Source: Phocaeicola vulgatus (GTDB lineage Bacteria > Bacteroidota > Bacteroidia > Bacteroidales > Tannerellaceae). From it: DNA of 64,000 bases. Positions within the stretch are counted from its first letter, which is position 1. Every line of letters starts with the position of its first letter. The stretch covers positions 124,001-188,000 of the forward strand of contig CP091733.1 of NCBI GenBank assembly GCA_022009975.1. The letters run 5' to 3'. Both the position numbers and the translations under genes were made by a program. The notes under the pieces were generated by a model, which did no database searches, was not told the DNA's origin, and saw only the letters and a program-made list of their open reading frames with translations. Positions 28,400-38,108 of the stretch are shown here, in pieces.

Positions 28400-29181
28400 A
28401 TGAATATGTCTTATAAAGAAGAGAAGGCGATAGTATCTTATTATTACGATAAGAATTGGAATGCGTTCAAATCGTTTCTTCGGAAACGGTTTGCGCTTTC
28501 CGATTCATCTTTGCGCAGGTTGTATGTGGCAAGCTTTCAGAGTTAGTAGAAAAGGTACATCAACAGTCTTTTGATTTGGAAAAAGTTCCGTTTAAGATAC
28601 AGTTGTTCCGTTTAGGAAGCCAAAGGGCAGTAGAGCTTTTGGCTGTGCAATCGAAGGAGATACCTAAAGAAACTCCGGCTTATCTTGAAGAATATGCCTG
28701 GCAGGAGCAATATATCCAAATACACCGTTGTGTGTACTGCGCAATTCATGGAAAAGATTCCATCATACGAGAGTTAGAACCTACAGAGATGTTGGTTTGT
28801 ATCCGCCAATTGTTGTCCATCCAAGGAATAAAAGAAAAACAGTGTTGGAATAGACCGATGGAGGAGGTGTTAAGCACGCAAGACAAGATATGTGCATATT
28901 ATAATGGCAGTGTGAATGCTTCCCAGCGTCATGAATTGGAAAAACGTGTAAAGGAAGATCAAGAATTTGCCCAACAGTATGATGCCACGATGTTGTATTT
29001 GGAAACAGAAGAGAATATATTGAATGAATTGGAATTGATTCATGTTATAAAAGATGCGCCGAAGGAACTATTTCCCTTGTTGTTGAAAGAAAAAAAGATG
29101 AACAGGCGTTTTATATGGCAGGCAGCCATAGTTGCCCTAATTTTGTTTCTTTTAAACTGCTTGATAAAGCTTATTTGGTAG
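28400..29181 (+). CDS. Unrecognised protein with one C-terminal membrane helix (split by one frameshift)
   Basis: About 260 residues if a missing G near 28539-28541 is restored (LYVASFQELVEKVHQQ). The true start is taken as ATG 28400 or 28406 (MSYKEEKAIVSYYYDKNWNA), since the second frame alone has only a TTG start. I do not recognise the family. The N-terminus (NWNAFKSFLRKRFALSDSSL) vaguely recalls sigma-70 region 2. The segment QDKICAYYNGSVNASQRHEL followed by a terminal membrane helix (FIWQAAIVALILFLLNCLIK) recalls anti-sigma proteins. The C-terminal anchor leaves the bulk cytoplasmic. No functional claim. Confidence 0.55.
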
Positions 29182-29189
29182 AAAAACAG

Positions 29190-29197
29190 TATATTTG
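29190..29197 (+). promoter_or_regulatory. Candidate -7 element for the DUF4290-murA cluster
   Basis: TATATTTG matches TAnnTTTG, 22 bases before the ATG at 29219. TTTG at 29174-29177 is too close to be a standard -33 box. Confidence 0.5.
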
Positions 29198-29218
29198 CAC
29201 ACAAACATACTTTTACGA

Positions 29219-29829
29219 ATGAAATATAATACACAAGAGGAGAAATTAATCTTGCCGGAATATGGACGCAATATACAAAACATGGTAGATTATTGTGTGA
29301 CAATTCAAGACAGGAACGAACGTAAGCGTTGCGCAGATTCTATTATCAACGTGATGGGTAACATGTTCCCCCATTTGCGTGATGTGAATGATTTTAAACA
29401 TATATTGTGGGATCACTTGGCAATCATGTCTAATTTCAAGTTGGACATAGATTATCCCTACGAAATAGTGAGGAAAGAAATTTGTATACTCGTCCTCCAC
29501 GAATCCCGTATAATAATTCCCGCATCCGTTACCGCCACTATGGGAAAACGTTGGAGCGGATGATTATGAAGGCAACAGAATTTGCGCCAGGTGCAGAGAA
29601 AGACCAATTAGTTCGTTTGTTGGCAACCCAGATGAAAAAATCTTTCCTTACATGGAATAAGGAGTCTGTTGACGACCGGAAGATTTTTAAGGATTTGGAT
29701 GAGCTTTCAAATGGTGCTATTGTGTTAGACGAAGAGGTGCATAAATTGGCAGAGAGCCGAGATATTTTGTCCCGGAATAATAGCAGTAATAATACAAAAA
29801 GAAATAACTATTCAAAGAAGAGCAGATGA
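29219..29829 (+). CDS. DUF4290 domain protein (split by one frameshift)
   Basis: About 203 residues after adding one A at 29478-29480 (IVRKENLYTRPPRIPY). Start at 29219 (MKYNTQEEKLILPEYGRNIQ) is the conserved family N-terminus; an ATG 24 bases earlier adds a non-conserved piece. Mostly helical: NMVDYCVTIQDRNERKRCAD, NDFKHILWDHLAIMSNFKLD, ERMIMKATEFAPGAEKDQLV, with a basic, Asn/Ser-rich tail (NNSSNNTKRNNYSKKSR). It overlaps the murA start by four bases, a conserved neighbourhood in Bacteroidetes. The function of DUF4290 is unknown; linkage suggests envelope or growth. Confidence 0.82.
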
Positions 29830-31133
29830 GTTCATTTGTCATAGAAGGAGGACACCGGTTAGTGGGGGAAATTACCCCACAAGGCGCAAAGAATGAGGCT
29901 CTGGAGGTAATTTGTGCTGTATTATTGACGCCTGAAAAGGTGACGATCCATAATGTTCCTGATATATTGGATGTAAATAATCTGATACAATTATTGCGTG
30001 ACATGCGCGTGAAGGTGGAACGAATAAGTGAGGGTTCATACACTTTTCAGGCCGATGAGGTGGACTTGGAGTATATGCAAACGGATGATTTTATACGGAA
30101 AAGTGCTTCTTTGAGAGGTTCCGTAATGATAGTGGGACCATTGGTCGCACGTTTTGGAAAAGCAATGTTCCCGAAGCCGGGAGGTGATAAAATAGGCAGA
30201 CGTCGTTTGGATACTCACTTTCTTGGCATTCAAAAGTTAGGAGCGTCTTTCTCTTATGATGCTACAAGGCATGTTTACGAGGTGAAAAGTGAACATTTGT
30301 CAGGTACTTACATGTTATTGGATGAGGCTTCTGTTACGGGAACAGCGAACATATTGATGACGGCAGTCTTGGCAGAAGGCAAAACAACGATATATAATGC
30401 GGCATGCGAACCCTATTTGCAGCAGCTTTCCTCCATGTTGAACAAAATGGGAGCTAACATATCAGGAGTTGGTTCTAATCTGTTGACTATAGAGGGAGTC
30501 AAGGAGCTGAAAGGGACTGAACATGCCATTTTGCCAGATATGGTTGAAGTGGGCAGTTTTATTGGCATGGCTGCCATGACAGGTTCGGATTTGTTGATAA
30601 AAGATACCGGATCGCAAATGTTAGGCATTATTCCGGATTCGTTCAGACGATTAGGAATTACTGTAGAACAGCAAGGTGACGATATTCATATACCACCTCA
30701 CGATTCGTATGAAATTGAAACTTTCATGGATGGCTCAATCATGACGATAGCGGATGCACCATGGCCTGGTTTGACTCCGGATTTGTTGAGTGTGTTCTTG
30801 GTTGTAGCTACTCAAGCAGTTGGAAGTGTTTTTGATTCATCAAAAGATGTTTGAAAAGCCGACTCTTCTTTGTAGATAAGTTGATAGATATGGGAGCGCA
30901 GATTATCCTATGCGATCCCCACCGTGCAACAGTCATCGGTTTGGGGCATCGTTTTTAAACTCCGTGCTTCCAATATGGTTTCACCTGATATCCGTGCCGG
31001 AATCGCTTTGTTGATTGCAGCGATGAGTGCCGAAGGGACAAGTACGATTCATAATATAGACCAGATAGACCGAGGTTATCAAGATATTGACAAGCGATTA
31101 AACCGAATAGGTGCACGCATTACAAGATTGTAA
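29826..31133 (+). CDS. murA: UDP-N-acetylglucosamine 1-carboxyvinyltransferase (three frameshifts)
   Basis: First committed step of peptidoglycan synthesis: enolpyruvyl transfer from PEP to UDP-GlcNAc. About 434 residues after repair. Motifs: the Lys-Asn pair in QGAKNEALEVICAVLLTPEK, RKSASLRGSVMIVGPLVARF, ASVTGTANILMTAVLAEGKT, and IRAGIALLIAAMSAEG near the end. The active-site loop reads PGGDKIGRRRLDTH: Asp121 stands where E. coli MurA has Cys115. Three runs each appear one base too long: 30829-30833, 30854-30857 and 30952-30956; correcting them gives GSVLIHQKMFESRLFF and GHRFKLRASNM. It overlaps DUF4290 by four bases and is followed by rimM. Confidence 0.93.
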
Positions 31134-31145
31134 AACAAAGATGGT

Positions 31146-31667
31146 ATGATAAAGAAAGAAGATGTTTTCAAAATAGGCCACTTTGCCAAACCTCATGGGA
31201 TTAAAGGCGAAATAACATTGGTTACAGATTGCGATTTGTTTGACGATTCGGATGACTTGTTCGTGGTGTGTGACATGGATGGCATATTGGTCCCTTTCTT
31301 TGTTGAGGATTATCGCTACAAGACCGATTCGACCTTATTGTTGAAGTTAGAAGGTGTTGATTCGGAAGTGGCAGCTCGTGAATTTTCCAACCGTGATGTC
31401 TTTTATCCCTTGGAAAGAGTGGACGAGGATTCGCTTGTCGGGGATATCACTTGGGATAACTTTATCGGGTTTGAGGTGATTGATGAAAAAGAAGGTCGCT
31501 TAGGGATAATAACTAATGTGGATGATTCCACAATCAATGTCTTGTTGCAGATAGATTATGATGGCAGAGATTTATTGTTGCCGGCTGTGGAAGAGCTGGT
31601 GAGGGATGTTGATTACGAACAGAAACAAATGATGGTATCTGTTCCTGAAGGGTTGTTGGCTTTGTAA
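31146..31667 (+). CDS. rimM: Ribosome maturation factor RimM
   Basis: 173 residues, intact. The N-terminal RimM barrel opens with VFKIGHFAKPHGIKGEITLV and ends with a PRC-type barrel: DNFIGFEVIDEKEGRLGIIT, LLLPAVEELVRDVDYEQKQM. It assists late 30S subunit assembly and 16S processing. Twelve bases after murA and six before the M23 peptidase, so part of one transcription unit. Confidence 0.93.
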   Translation: MIKKEDVFKIGHFAKPHGIKGEITLVTDCDLFDDSDDLFVVCDMDGILVPFFVEDYRYKTDSTLLLKLEGVDSEVAAREFSNRDVFYPLERVDEDSLVGDITWDNFIGFEVIDEKEGRLGIITNVDDSTINVLLQIDYDGRDLLLPAVEELVRDVDYEQKQMMVSVPEGLLAL

Positions 31668-31673
31668 AATCGA

Positions 31674-32556
31674 TTGTATATGAAATGGTGGAAAGGTGTA
31701 AAAAATAATAATAATCTTTCTTTTTGGAAACGTGTTCGTTTCAAATACAAGTTGTCATTTATTAATGAAAACACGTTAGAAGAGGTGTGGTCTTTCCGTT
31801 TGTCGCTCTTCTCGGCGTTTGTAACATTGACAGTTTATGCCATCTCATTAATAACGATTACGGCTTTAATAATCATAATGACTCCGATACGTAACTATCT
31901 GCCTGGTTACTTGGACGTGGAAGTGCGTAAAGAAATCATGGAGAATGCTTTGCGGGCGGATTCTTTGGAGCGGATGATTCAAATACAAGATCTTTATTTG
32001 CGTAATGTGACGCAAATCATGTCCGGGGAGATAGAATTGGATTCTATCCGGCGGATAGATTCATTGGCGCAAACGGATGTGAATTACCAAATACCGAGAA
32101 GTGAAGCGGAACAGGCTTATGTGAAAGATTTTGAACAAGACGAGAAGTATAATCTGACCGTGTTGGATGTTAATGCTTCCCATTCAAATACGTTCTTCTT
32201 TTACAAGCCGGTCAATGGAATGGTTTCATCCCGTTATCAAGCGGATATTCGCCATTTTGGAATAGATATTGCAGCCAAGCCTAATGAAAGTGTGTTGGCG
32301 ACATTGGATGGAACTGTCGTTTATGCAGGTTATGACCCTAATGAAGGAAATGTAATTCAGCTTCAGCATAAATGGATTCATATCAATTTATAAACATAAC
32401 GAGACATTATTGAAAGAACCGGGTCAGAGTGTCGTGGCTGGTGAAGCGATTGCTTTAGTAGGTAATAGCGGAGTATTGTCTACCGGACCTCATTTGCATT
32501 TTGAATTGTGGTTGGAAGGAAAGCCTGTAAACCCGGAAGATTATATCGTTTTTTAA
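31674..32556 (+). CDS. M23-family metallopeptidase, membrane-anchored (split by one frameshift)
   Basis: LytM-type peptidoglycan endopeptidase or its inactive regulator-like form. About 293 residues. A basic N-terminus is followed by one membrane helix at about 38-62 (FSAFVTLTVYAISLITITAL), a helical periplasmic stalk, then the M23 domain: MVSSRYQADIRHFGIDIAAK (zinc ligands His and Asp), VLATLDGTVVYAGYDPNEGN, and after the frameshift at 32370-32372 (QHKNGFISIYKHN or close) SGVLSTGPHLHFELWLEGKP with the HxH pair. All zinc ligands are present, so it is probably active. The second half is unannotated in any ATG-started frame because it lacks its own start. Ten bases before dxr. Start 31674 or 31680. 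Confidence 0.88.
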
Positions 32557-32565
32557 AAGGAGAAT

Positions 32566-33723
32566 ATGAAAAGACAATTAGCTATATTAGGTTCTACCGG
32601 CTCTATTGGCACACAAGCTTTAGAAGTTGTGAGCGAGCATCCTGATCGTTTTGAGGTGTATGCGCTTACAGCTAATAACCAAGTTGATTTGTTGATAAAT
32701 CAGGCTCGCAAGTTTATGCCGGAAGTGGTTGTTATTGCCAATGAACAGAAATATCCGGAATTGAAGGAGGCATTGGAAGATTTGCCTATTAAAGTGTGGG
32801 CTGGTTCTGATGCTATTACACAAGTCGTGCAATGTAGCCCCATAGATATGGTATTAACAGCTATGGTTGGTTATGCTGGTCTACAACCAACAATTGCCGC
32901 TATTAAAGCTGGAAAAGCAATTGCTTTGGCAAATAAGGAAACCTTGGTGGTGGCTGGGGAATTGGTGATGAGTTTGGCTTTGGAAAACAGAGTGCCTATT
33001 TTGCCCGTCGATTCTGAACATTCAGCTGTCTTCCAATGTTTAAATGGTGCTGGCGATAATCGGATAGAGAAGATATTGTTGACGGCATCAGGAGGACCTT
33101 TCCGGACAAAAACTTTGGAAGAGTTGGCTTCTGTTACCAAGGCGCAAGCCCTTAAACATCCTAACTGGCACATGGGTGCGAAGATTACGATTGATTCGGC
33201 TTCGATGATGAACAAAGGATTTGAGATGATTGAAGCAAAATGGTTGTTTGGAGTGGCTCCTGAACAAATACAGATAGTTGTGCATCCACAATCCGTAATC
33301 CATTCGATGGTGCAGTTTGAAGATGGTGCAGTAATGGCGCAATTGGGCATTCCTGACATGAAGCTCCCTATCGCTTATGCATTTTCTTATCCGGAGCGGA
33401 TGAAGAGTCCGGATGCTCGTTTGGATTTCAATAAATATTCCTCTTTGACATTCGAGGAACCCGATATGGAACGGTTCCGTAACTTGGCTTACGCATTCGA
33501 AGCTGTCCGCAAAGGGGGCAACATGCCTTGCATCTTGAATGCTGCCAATGAGGAAGTGGTAGCTGCATTCCTGCAAGACCGCATAGGCTTCTTGCAGATG
33601 AGCGATGTGATTGAGGAGACGATGGCAAAGGCAACGTTCCAGACTTCTCCCCTTTATGAAGATTATGTGAATTCAGATGCTGAAGCAAGAAAAATAGCAA
33701 AACAATTAATAAGTCATTTGTAA
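32566..33723 (+). CDS. dxr: 1-deoxy-D-xylulose 5-phosphate reductoisomerase
   Basis: 385 residues, intact. Second enzyme of the MEP isoprenoid pathway, converting DXP to MEP with NADPH. NADPH loop LAILGSTGSIGTQALEVVSE at the N-terminus; metal/substrate region ANKETLVVAGELVM, LPVDSEHSAVFQCLNG, LTASGGPFRTKTLEEL, HPNWHMGAKITIDSASMMNK; C-terminal helical domain. Products feed the prenyl synthase seen at 6514. Six bases before rseP. Confidence 0.95.
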   Translation: MKRQLAILGSTGSIGTQALEVVSEHPDRFEVYALTANNQVDLLINQARKFMPEVVVIANEQKYPELKEALEDLPIKVWAGSDAITQVVQCSPIDMVLTAMVGYAGLQPTIAAIKAGKAIALANKETLVVAGELVMSLALENRVPILPVDSEHSAVFQCLNGAGDNRIEKILLTASGGPFRTKTLEELASVTKAQALKHPNWHMGAKITIDSASMMNKGFEMIEAKWLFGVAPEQIQIVVHPQSVIHSMVQFEDGAVMAQLGIPDMKLPIAYAFSYPERMKSPDARLDFNKYSSLTFEEPDMERFRNLAYAFEAVRKGGNMPCILNAANEEVVAAFLQDRIGFLQMSDVIEETMAKATFQTSPLYEDYVNSDAEARKIAKQLISHL

Positions 33724-33729
33724 ATAAAC

Positions 33730-35054
33730 ATGGAAATTTTTTTGATAAAAGCATTACAGCTTATTCTAAGCCTCTCCATATTGGTTATTGTCCATGAGTT
33801 CGGGCATTTTATGTTTTCCCGTTTGTTCAAAGTCCGCGTGGAGAAGTTTTACCTCTTTTTTGACCCTTGGTTCTCTCTTTTCAAATACAAACCAAAGAAC
33901 AGTGATACGGAATATGGCGTGGGCTGGCTTCCGTTAGGTGGTTACTGTAAGATATCAGGAATGATTGACGAGAGCATGGATAAAGAGGCGATGGCTCAGC
34001 CTCCTAAACCTTATGAGTTTCGTTCCAAACCTGCTGGGCAACGTTTGCTGATTATGGCAGGAGGTGTGATATTTAATTTCCTTTAGCTCTCTTTATCTAT
34101 TCGATGGTGCTTTTCCATTGGGGAGATTCCTATTTGCCATTAAAGAATATGGAGATGGGAATGGACTATAGTGAAACATTTCATGAAGTTGGCTTTAAAG
34201 ATGGCGATATCTTATTGAAGGCTGATACGGCGACATTGGACCGATTCGGAGAGGATTGCTTGCGTAGTGTCGTTAATGCAAAGAGTGTGACAGTATTGCG
34301 CAATGGCATTGAGACAATTATTCCTATTCCTGAAGATATGATGATGCGGGTGCTGAGGGATAAAAAAGGTTTTGCCAATATGCGTTTCCCGATGGTAGTG
34401 AAAGGTCTGCTTGATGCTGAAAGTCCTGCTGCCATTGCAGGAATTGAACCGGGAGACCGCATCGTCTCTGTCGATAGTGTGGAAACTTTGACATTCTATG
34501 ATGCAGCACATGCTTTGCGTAAGAACAAAGGGAAATTGACATCTGTAGGTGTGGAACGAAATGGAGCAAAGGAATACTTCTCTATGCAGATTGATTCTGC
34601 CGGTAAAATAGGAGTAATTATAACCAGTCCAGCAGAGTTGTATAAGACAGTGACTCTAAAGTATAACTTCTTTGCCTCTTTCCCTGCTGGTATAACTCGT
34701 GGAGTGCATACGCTGAAGAGCTATGTGAGTGATATGCAATATGTCTTCACGAAAGAAGGAGCTTCCAGTATTGGTGGTTTTGGTGCAATCGGTGGACTTT
34801 TCCCTTCTTCCTGGAATTGGGAAATCTTCTGGGAGCGCACGGCATGGCTTTCTGTTGTGTTAGCTTTTATGAATATTCTTCCGATTCCTGCCTTGGATGG
34901 AGGGCATATTCTGTTCTTGTTGTATGAGGTCGTGACCCGCAGGAAACCGAGTGATAAATTCTTGGAATATGCGCAAATGGCAGGAATGTTCTTATTGTTT
35001 GCCCTGTTATTATTTGCGAATGGCAATGATGTAATCCGTTATTTCTTTAAGTAA
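33730..35054 (+). CDS. rseP: RseP-type site-2 intramembrane metalloprotease (split by one frameshift)
   Basis: Inner-membrane zinc protease that cuts transmembrane anti-sigma factors and signal-peptide remnants. Zinc motif HEFGH at residues 22-26 in the first helix; YGVGWLPLGGYCKISGM follows. The first frame stops after AGGVIFNFL; one added T at 34082-34084 continues it as FNFLLALFIYSMVLFHWG. A PDZ domain covers about 200-280 (AIAGIEPGDRIVSVDSVETL). The second catalytic motif NILPIPALDGGHILF is near 380. About 441 residues. Site-2 proteases can complete FecR processing, so it could serve the sigma system at 1.9-3.6 kb (inference). Confidence 0.92.
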
Positions 35055-35059
35055 AAGCG

Positions 35060-36265
35060 ATGAAACTGACCGATCAAGAGAAAGAATATATCCGAATGAA
35101 TATTCATGAGGATATATCCAAACTTCTATTGGGAGCGAAACGTTATCCTGGTTTGAATGTCCCTTTCTTGGTCGAACAAATAGCATCAAGGCGGCAAATA
35201 CGGGAAAAATTGCCGTCTTGGGTTGCCAATGATTCATTGGTTTTCCCTTCCAAGATAGCTTCGGAGCAGTGCTCGTCTGAACAGACGGCTGCTTATAAGC
35301 AACAGCTTGTCTCTCCGGAAGAGGTAATTTGTGATTTGACAGGCGGATTAGGCATAGACAGCTTTTATTTTTCCCAAAAAGCTCGTTCTGTCATTTATAT
35401 AGAACGTTTCCCTTTATATTGTGAAGCTGCCCGTCATAATTTCCAACTGCTTAAGGCGGATAATATTCAAGTGCTTTCTGCTGATTCGACCTCTTGTATT
35501 GAACAACTCGGGAATGTGGATCTCTTTTATTTGGATCCGGCAAGAAGAGGAGAGGGAAATAAGAGGGTTTTTGCTTTGAGCGATTGTGAACCTGATTTAA
35601 CACTGTTGTTACCACGTTTGTTATTGAAAGCCAAACGAGTGATTGCTAAGATTTCTCCTATGGCGGATATCCGGCAGACAATAGCTATACTCCAAGGAGT
35701 CCAATCCGTCCATGTGCTTTCTGTGAAGAATGAATGCAAGGAACTGTTGTTTGTCATGGGGCGTGAACAGGTAGAGACTCCGTTGATTTATTGTGTCAAT
35801 TATAAGGCGGCTAATCCCATTCCCCAGCTATTTTCTTTTAAAATGGAAGAGGAATTGGCTGCTTCTGCCATCTATGCACCGGAAATAAAGAAATATTTAT
35901 ATGAGCCTAATGCTTCCATATTGAAAGCGGGAGCATTTAAATCCATCTCTTTGTATTATTCATTAGGCAAAGTTCATCCCAATAGCCATCTTTACACTTC
36001 GGATACTTTCGTGGAAAATTTTCCTGGACGCATCTTTGAGGTGGATGAACTCATTCCTTTCTCTAGTAAAGTGGCTAAGACATTATCCAAATCCATTCCT
36101 AAAGCCAATGTCACAGTCCGTAATTTCCCCTTATCGGTTGAAGAATTCCGCAAAAAATGCAAAGTGAAAGAAGGAGGCGATATTTATCTTTTCGCCACAA
36201 CCATTTCTCCCCAAGAGAAAGTTTTGTTACGTTGCCGCAAAGTTCTTATTGGAACAAGAGAATGA
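35060..36265 (+). CDS. Class I SAM-dependent methyltransferase with THUMP-like C-terminal domain
   Basis: 401 residues, intact. SAM-binding core: EVICDLTGGLGIDSFYFSQK (motif I), VIYIERFPLYCEAARHNFQL, DNIQVLSADST, and the catalytic-type loop NVDLFYLDPARRGEGNKRVF. The C-terminal 100 residues (KYLYEPNASILKAGAFKSIS, VRNFPLSVEEFRKKCKVKEG) match the THUMP-like domain found in these Bacteroidetes proteins. Likely an RNA or small-molecule methyltransferase; target unknown. Five bases after rseP; its last 20 bases overlap the end of the convergent transporter gene. Confidence 0.85.
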   Translation: MKLTDQEKEYIRMNIHEDISKLLLGAKRYPGLNVPFLVEQIASRRQIREKLPSWVANDSLVFPSKIASEQCSSEQTAAYKQQLVSPEEVICDLTGGLGIDSFYFSQKARSVIYIERFPLYCEAARHNFQLLKADNIQVLSADSTSCIEQLGNVDLFYLDPARRGEGNKRVFALSDCEPDLTLLLPRLLLKAKRVIAKISPMADIRQTIAILQGVQSVHVLSVKNECKELLFVMGREQVETPLIYCVNYKAANPIPQLFSFKMEEELAASAIYAPEIKKYLYEPNASILKAGAFKSISLYYSLGKVHPNSHLYTSDTFVENFPGRIFEVDELIPFSSKVAKTLSKSIPKANVTVRNFPLSVEEFRKKCKVKEGGDIYLFATTISPQEKVLLRCRKVLIGTRE

Positions 36266-37919
36266 CCAACTGGGCTGATATCACGCGTACAAACATGGAA
36301 AGCGGATAGACAGTTGCATAAGCCACAGACGGTTCGTCTCCATTTACGGTTGAATTTGCATAGTTCAATGCCATCGGATTAGCCATGCTTCCACATAACA
36401 TTCCCACATTCTTGGCATAAGATATTTGGAAGAAGCGGGAAGCGATGTAACCAATTATCAAAACGGGAACAATTGTCAAGGCAAAACCCAAACCAATCCA
36501 TAAAAGTCCTTCTGCACGGAAAACGGTTTCGAAGAAATGGGCTCCTGATTCCAATCCCAATCCAGCCAAATAGACGACGATGCCCAGTTGCCTTACCATA
36601 AGATTCGCACTTTGTGTGGTATAAGTTGTCAGGTGCAAGCGCGGTCCGAATGCGCCCATTAATATACCGACAATAATTGGACCTCCTGCAATGCCCAATT
36701 TAATTGGCATGGACATTCCAGGAATGGAAATAGGAATGGAACCAATTACGACACCCAATGTTAATCCTATGAATATCGCCAATATGTTAGGTTCGCGCAG
36801 ACGTTTAATTTCGTCTCCTAATATTTTCCCGACGTTGTTTACCGAGTTGGCTTCTCCCACGATGGTCAGTTTATCGCCCATCTGTAAATGCAAATCAGGT
36901 GATGCGAGCAAGTCGATGCCGGCACGAGTCACACGGGTGATGTTGATACCATATAAGTTGCGAAGGCGCAAGGATCCTAATTTGACGCCATTGATACGGT
37001 TGCGTGTGACGATGATGCGTTTAGATATCAATTGGCTGTCAATCGCATTCCAATCAATGTCTGCTTTGTTCCAATCGATGTTCTCTTGTTCACCAAATAG
37101 CAACTTGATGTTCTCGACATCTGATTTAACGGATATAACCAATAAATGATCTTTCTCTTCCAATGTGGTATCGGAGGTCGGTATCGATACTTTTCCGTTC
37201 CTCCATACACGTGAGATGACAAAATGCTTGTCAATCAGGCTCATGATTTCCTTGATGCTCTTGTGGTAGATAGCAGGGTTGCAGACTTGGAACTCTGCCA
37301 CATAGGTTTGCGCACTATTGTCTTTCGTCTCTGCGCCTTTTAAACTCTCTTTATGAAACAGGGCTTTAAGGATGATGATGGCTAAGATAACGCCGACAAC
37401 TCCCAATGGATAAGTTACCGCACAGGCAAGAGCCATATCTGTTACGCCACGAGTGTTGGCAGGCTCTACTTGTTGGAGAGCTTGTTGTGCCGCACCCAAT
37501 GCAGGAGTATTGGTGACTGCACCGCAAAGCAAGCCTATCATGTTAGGAAGGGAAACATCTGTTGTCCAATGGAGGATCAAAGCAGATAGTAACCCCAAAA
37601 AGACAACCGAAAGAGCGATGGAGTTTAAAAGTATTCCTCCTTTTTTAAGTGAAGAGAAAAATCCGGGACCTACTTGAAGACCTAATGTGTAGACAAAGAT
37701 AATCAATCCGAAGTTTTGTGCGAAACACAGCATGTCTTTGTTTACTTCGATGCCTAAATGGCCTGCTAAAATACCGGTGAAGAATACGAAAGTGATGCCT
37801 AAAGATATTCCGAATATTTTCAGTCTCCCTAAATAGATGCCAATAGCGGATACGATACTGATAATAGCTACGGCTTGAACCATTGTTGGCTGAAGGAAAG
37901 TGTCTTGTAACCAATTCAT
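36246..37919 (-). CDS. AspT/YidE/YbjL-type transporter with two RCK_C domains
   Basis: 557 residues, intact. Layout typical of aspartate:alanine-exchanger-like proteins: five N-terminal membrane helices (about 13-185, with GLIIFVYTLGLQVGPGFFSS and GLLCGAVTNTPALGAAQQAL), two cytoplasmic TrkA-C/RCK_C domains (about 205-285 and 290-375, e.g. VSIPTSDTTLEEKDHLLVIS and LASPDLHLQMGDKLTIVGEA), then five more helices repeating the first set (GIVVYLAGLGLESGAHFF, GMLCGSMANPMALNYANS). Such proteins exchange dicarboxylates or amino acids; the substrate is not known here. Convergent overlap with the methyltransferase. Confidence 0.88.
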   Translation of the reverse strand: MNWLQDTFLQPTMVQAVAIISIVSAIGIYLGRLKIFGISLGITFVFFTGILAGHLGIEVNKDMLCFAQNFGLIIFVYTLGLQVGPGFFSSLKKGGILLNSIALSVVFLGLLSALILHWTTDVSLPNMIGLLCGAVTNTPALGAAQQALQQVEPANTRGVTDMALACAVTYPLGVVGVILAIIILKALFHKESLKGAETKDNSAQTYVAEFQVCNPAIYHKSIKEIMSLIDKHFVISRVWRNGKVSIPTSDTTLEEKDHLLVISVKSDVENIKLLFGEQENIDWNKADIDWNAIDSQLISKRIIVTRNRINGVKLGSLRLRNLYGINITRVTRAGIDLLASPDLHLQMGDKLTIVGEANSVNNVGKILGDEIKRLREPNILAIFIGLTLGVVIGSIPISIPGMSMPIKLGIAGGPIIVGILMGAFGPRLHLTTYTTQSANLMVRQLGIVVYLAGLGLESGAHFFETVFRAEGLLWIGLGFALTIVPVLIIGYIASRFFQISYAKNVGMLCGSMANPMALNYANSTVNGDEPSVAYATVYPLSMFVRVISAQLVILLFQ

Positions 37920-38004
37920 ATCATTAACTTGTTAAAGGCTGCAAACTTAGTCAAACACGATGGATAAAAAAAGTAATCAATGGGTAAAATGGTTGATAAA
38001 TATT

Positions 38005-38048
38005 AAAGAGAACCTGAAGGCTGTTTCTCTTTCAAGTTCTCTTTTTAT
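38005..38048 (-). terminator. Hairpin after manA
   Basis: AAAGAGAAC (38005-38013) pairs with GTTCTCTTT (38036-38044), extended by TGAA/TTCA. It lies just past the manA stop on the minus strand, with an A/T-rich 3' tail. Confidence 0.55.
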
Positions 38049-38108
38049 ATATTAATAATGGGTCATCTCAAAGCAACCTTGCAATTTGCAATGACGACAA
38101 ACCGCTTT

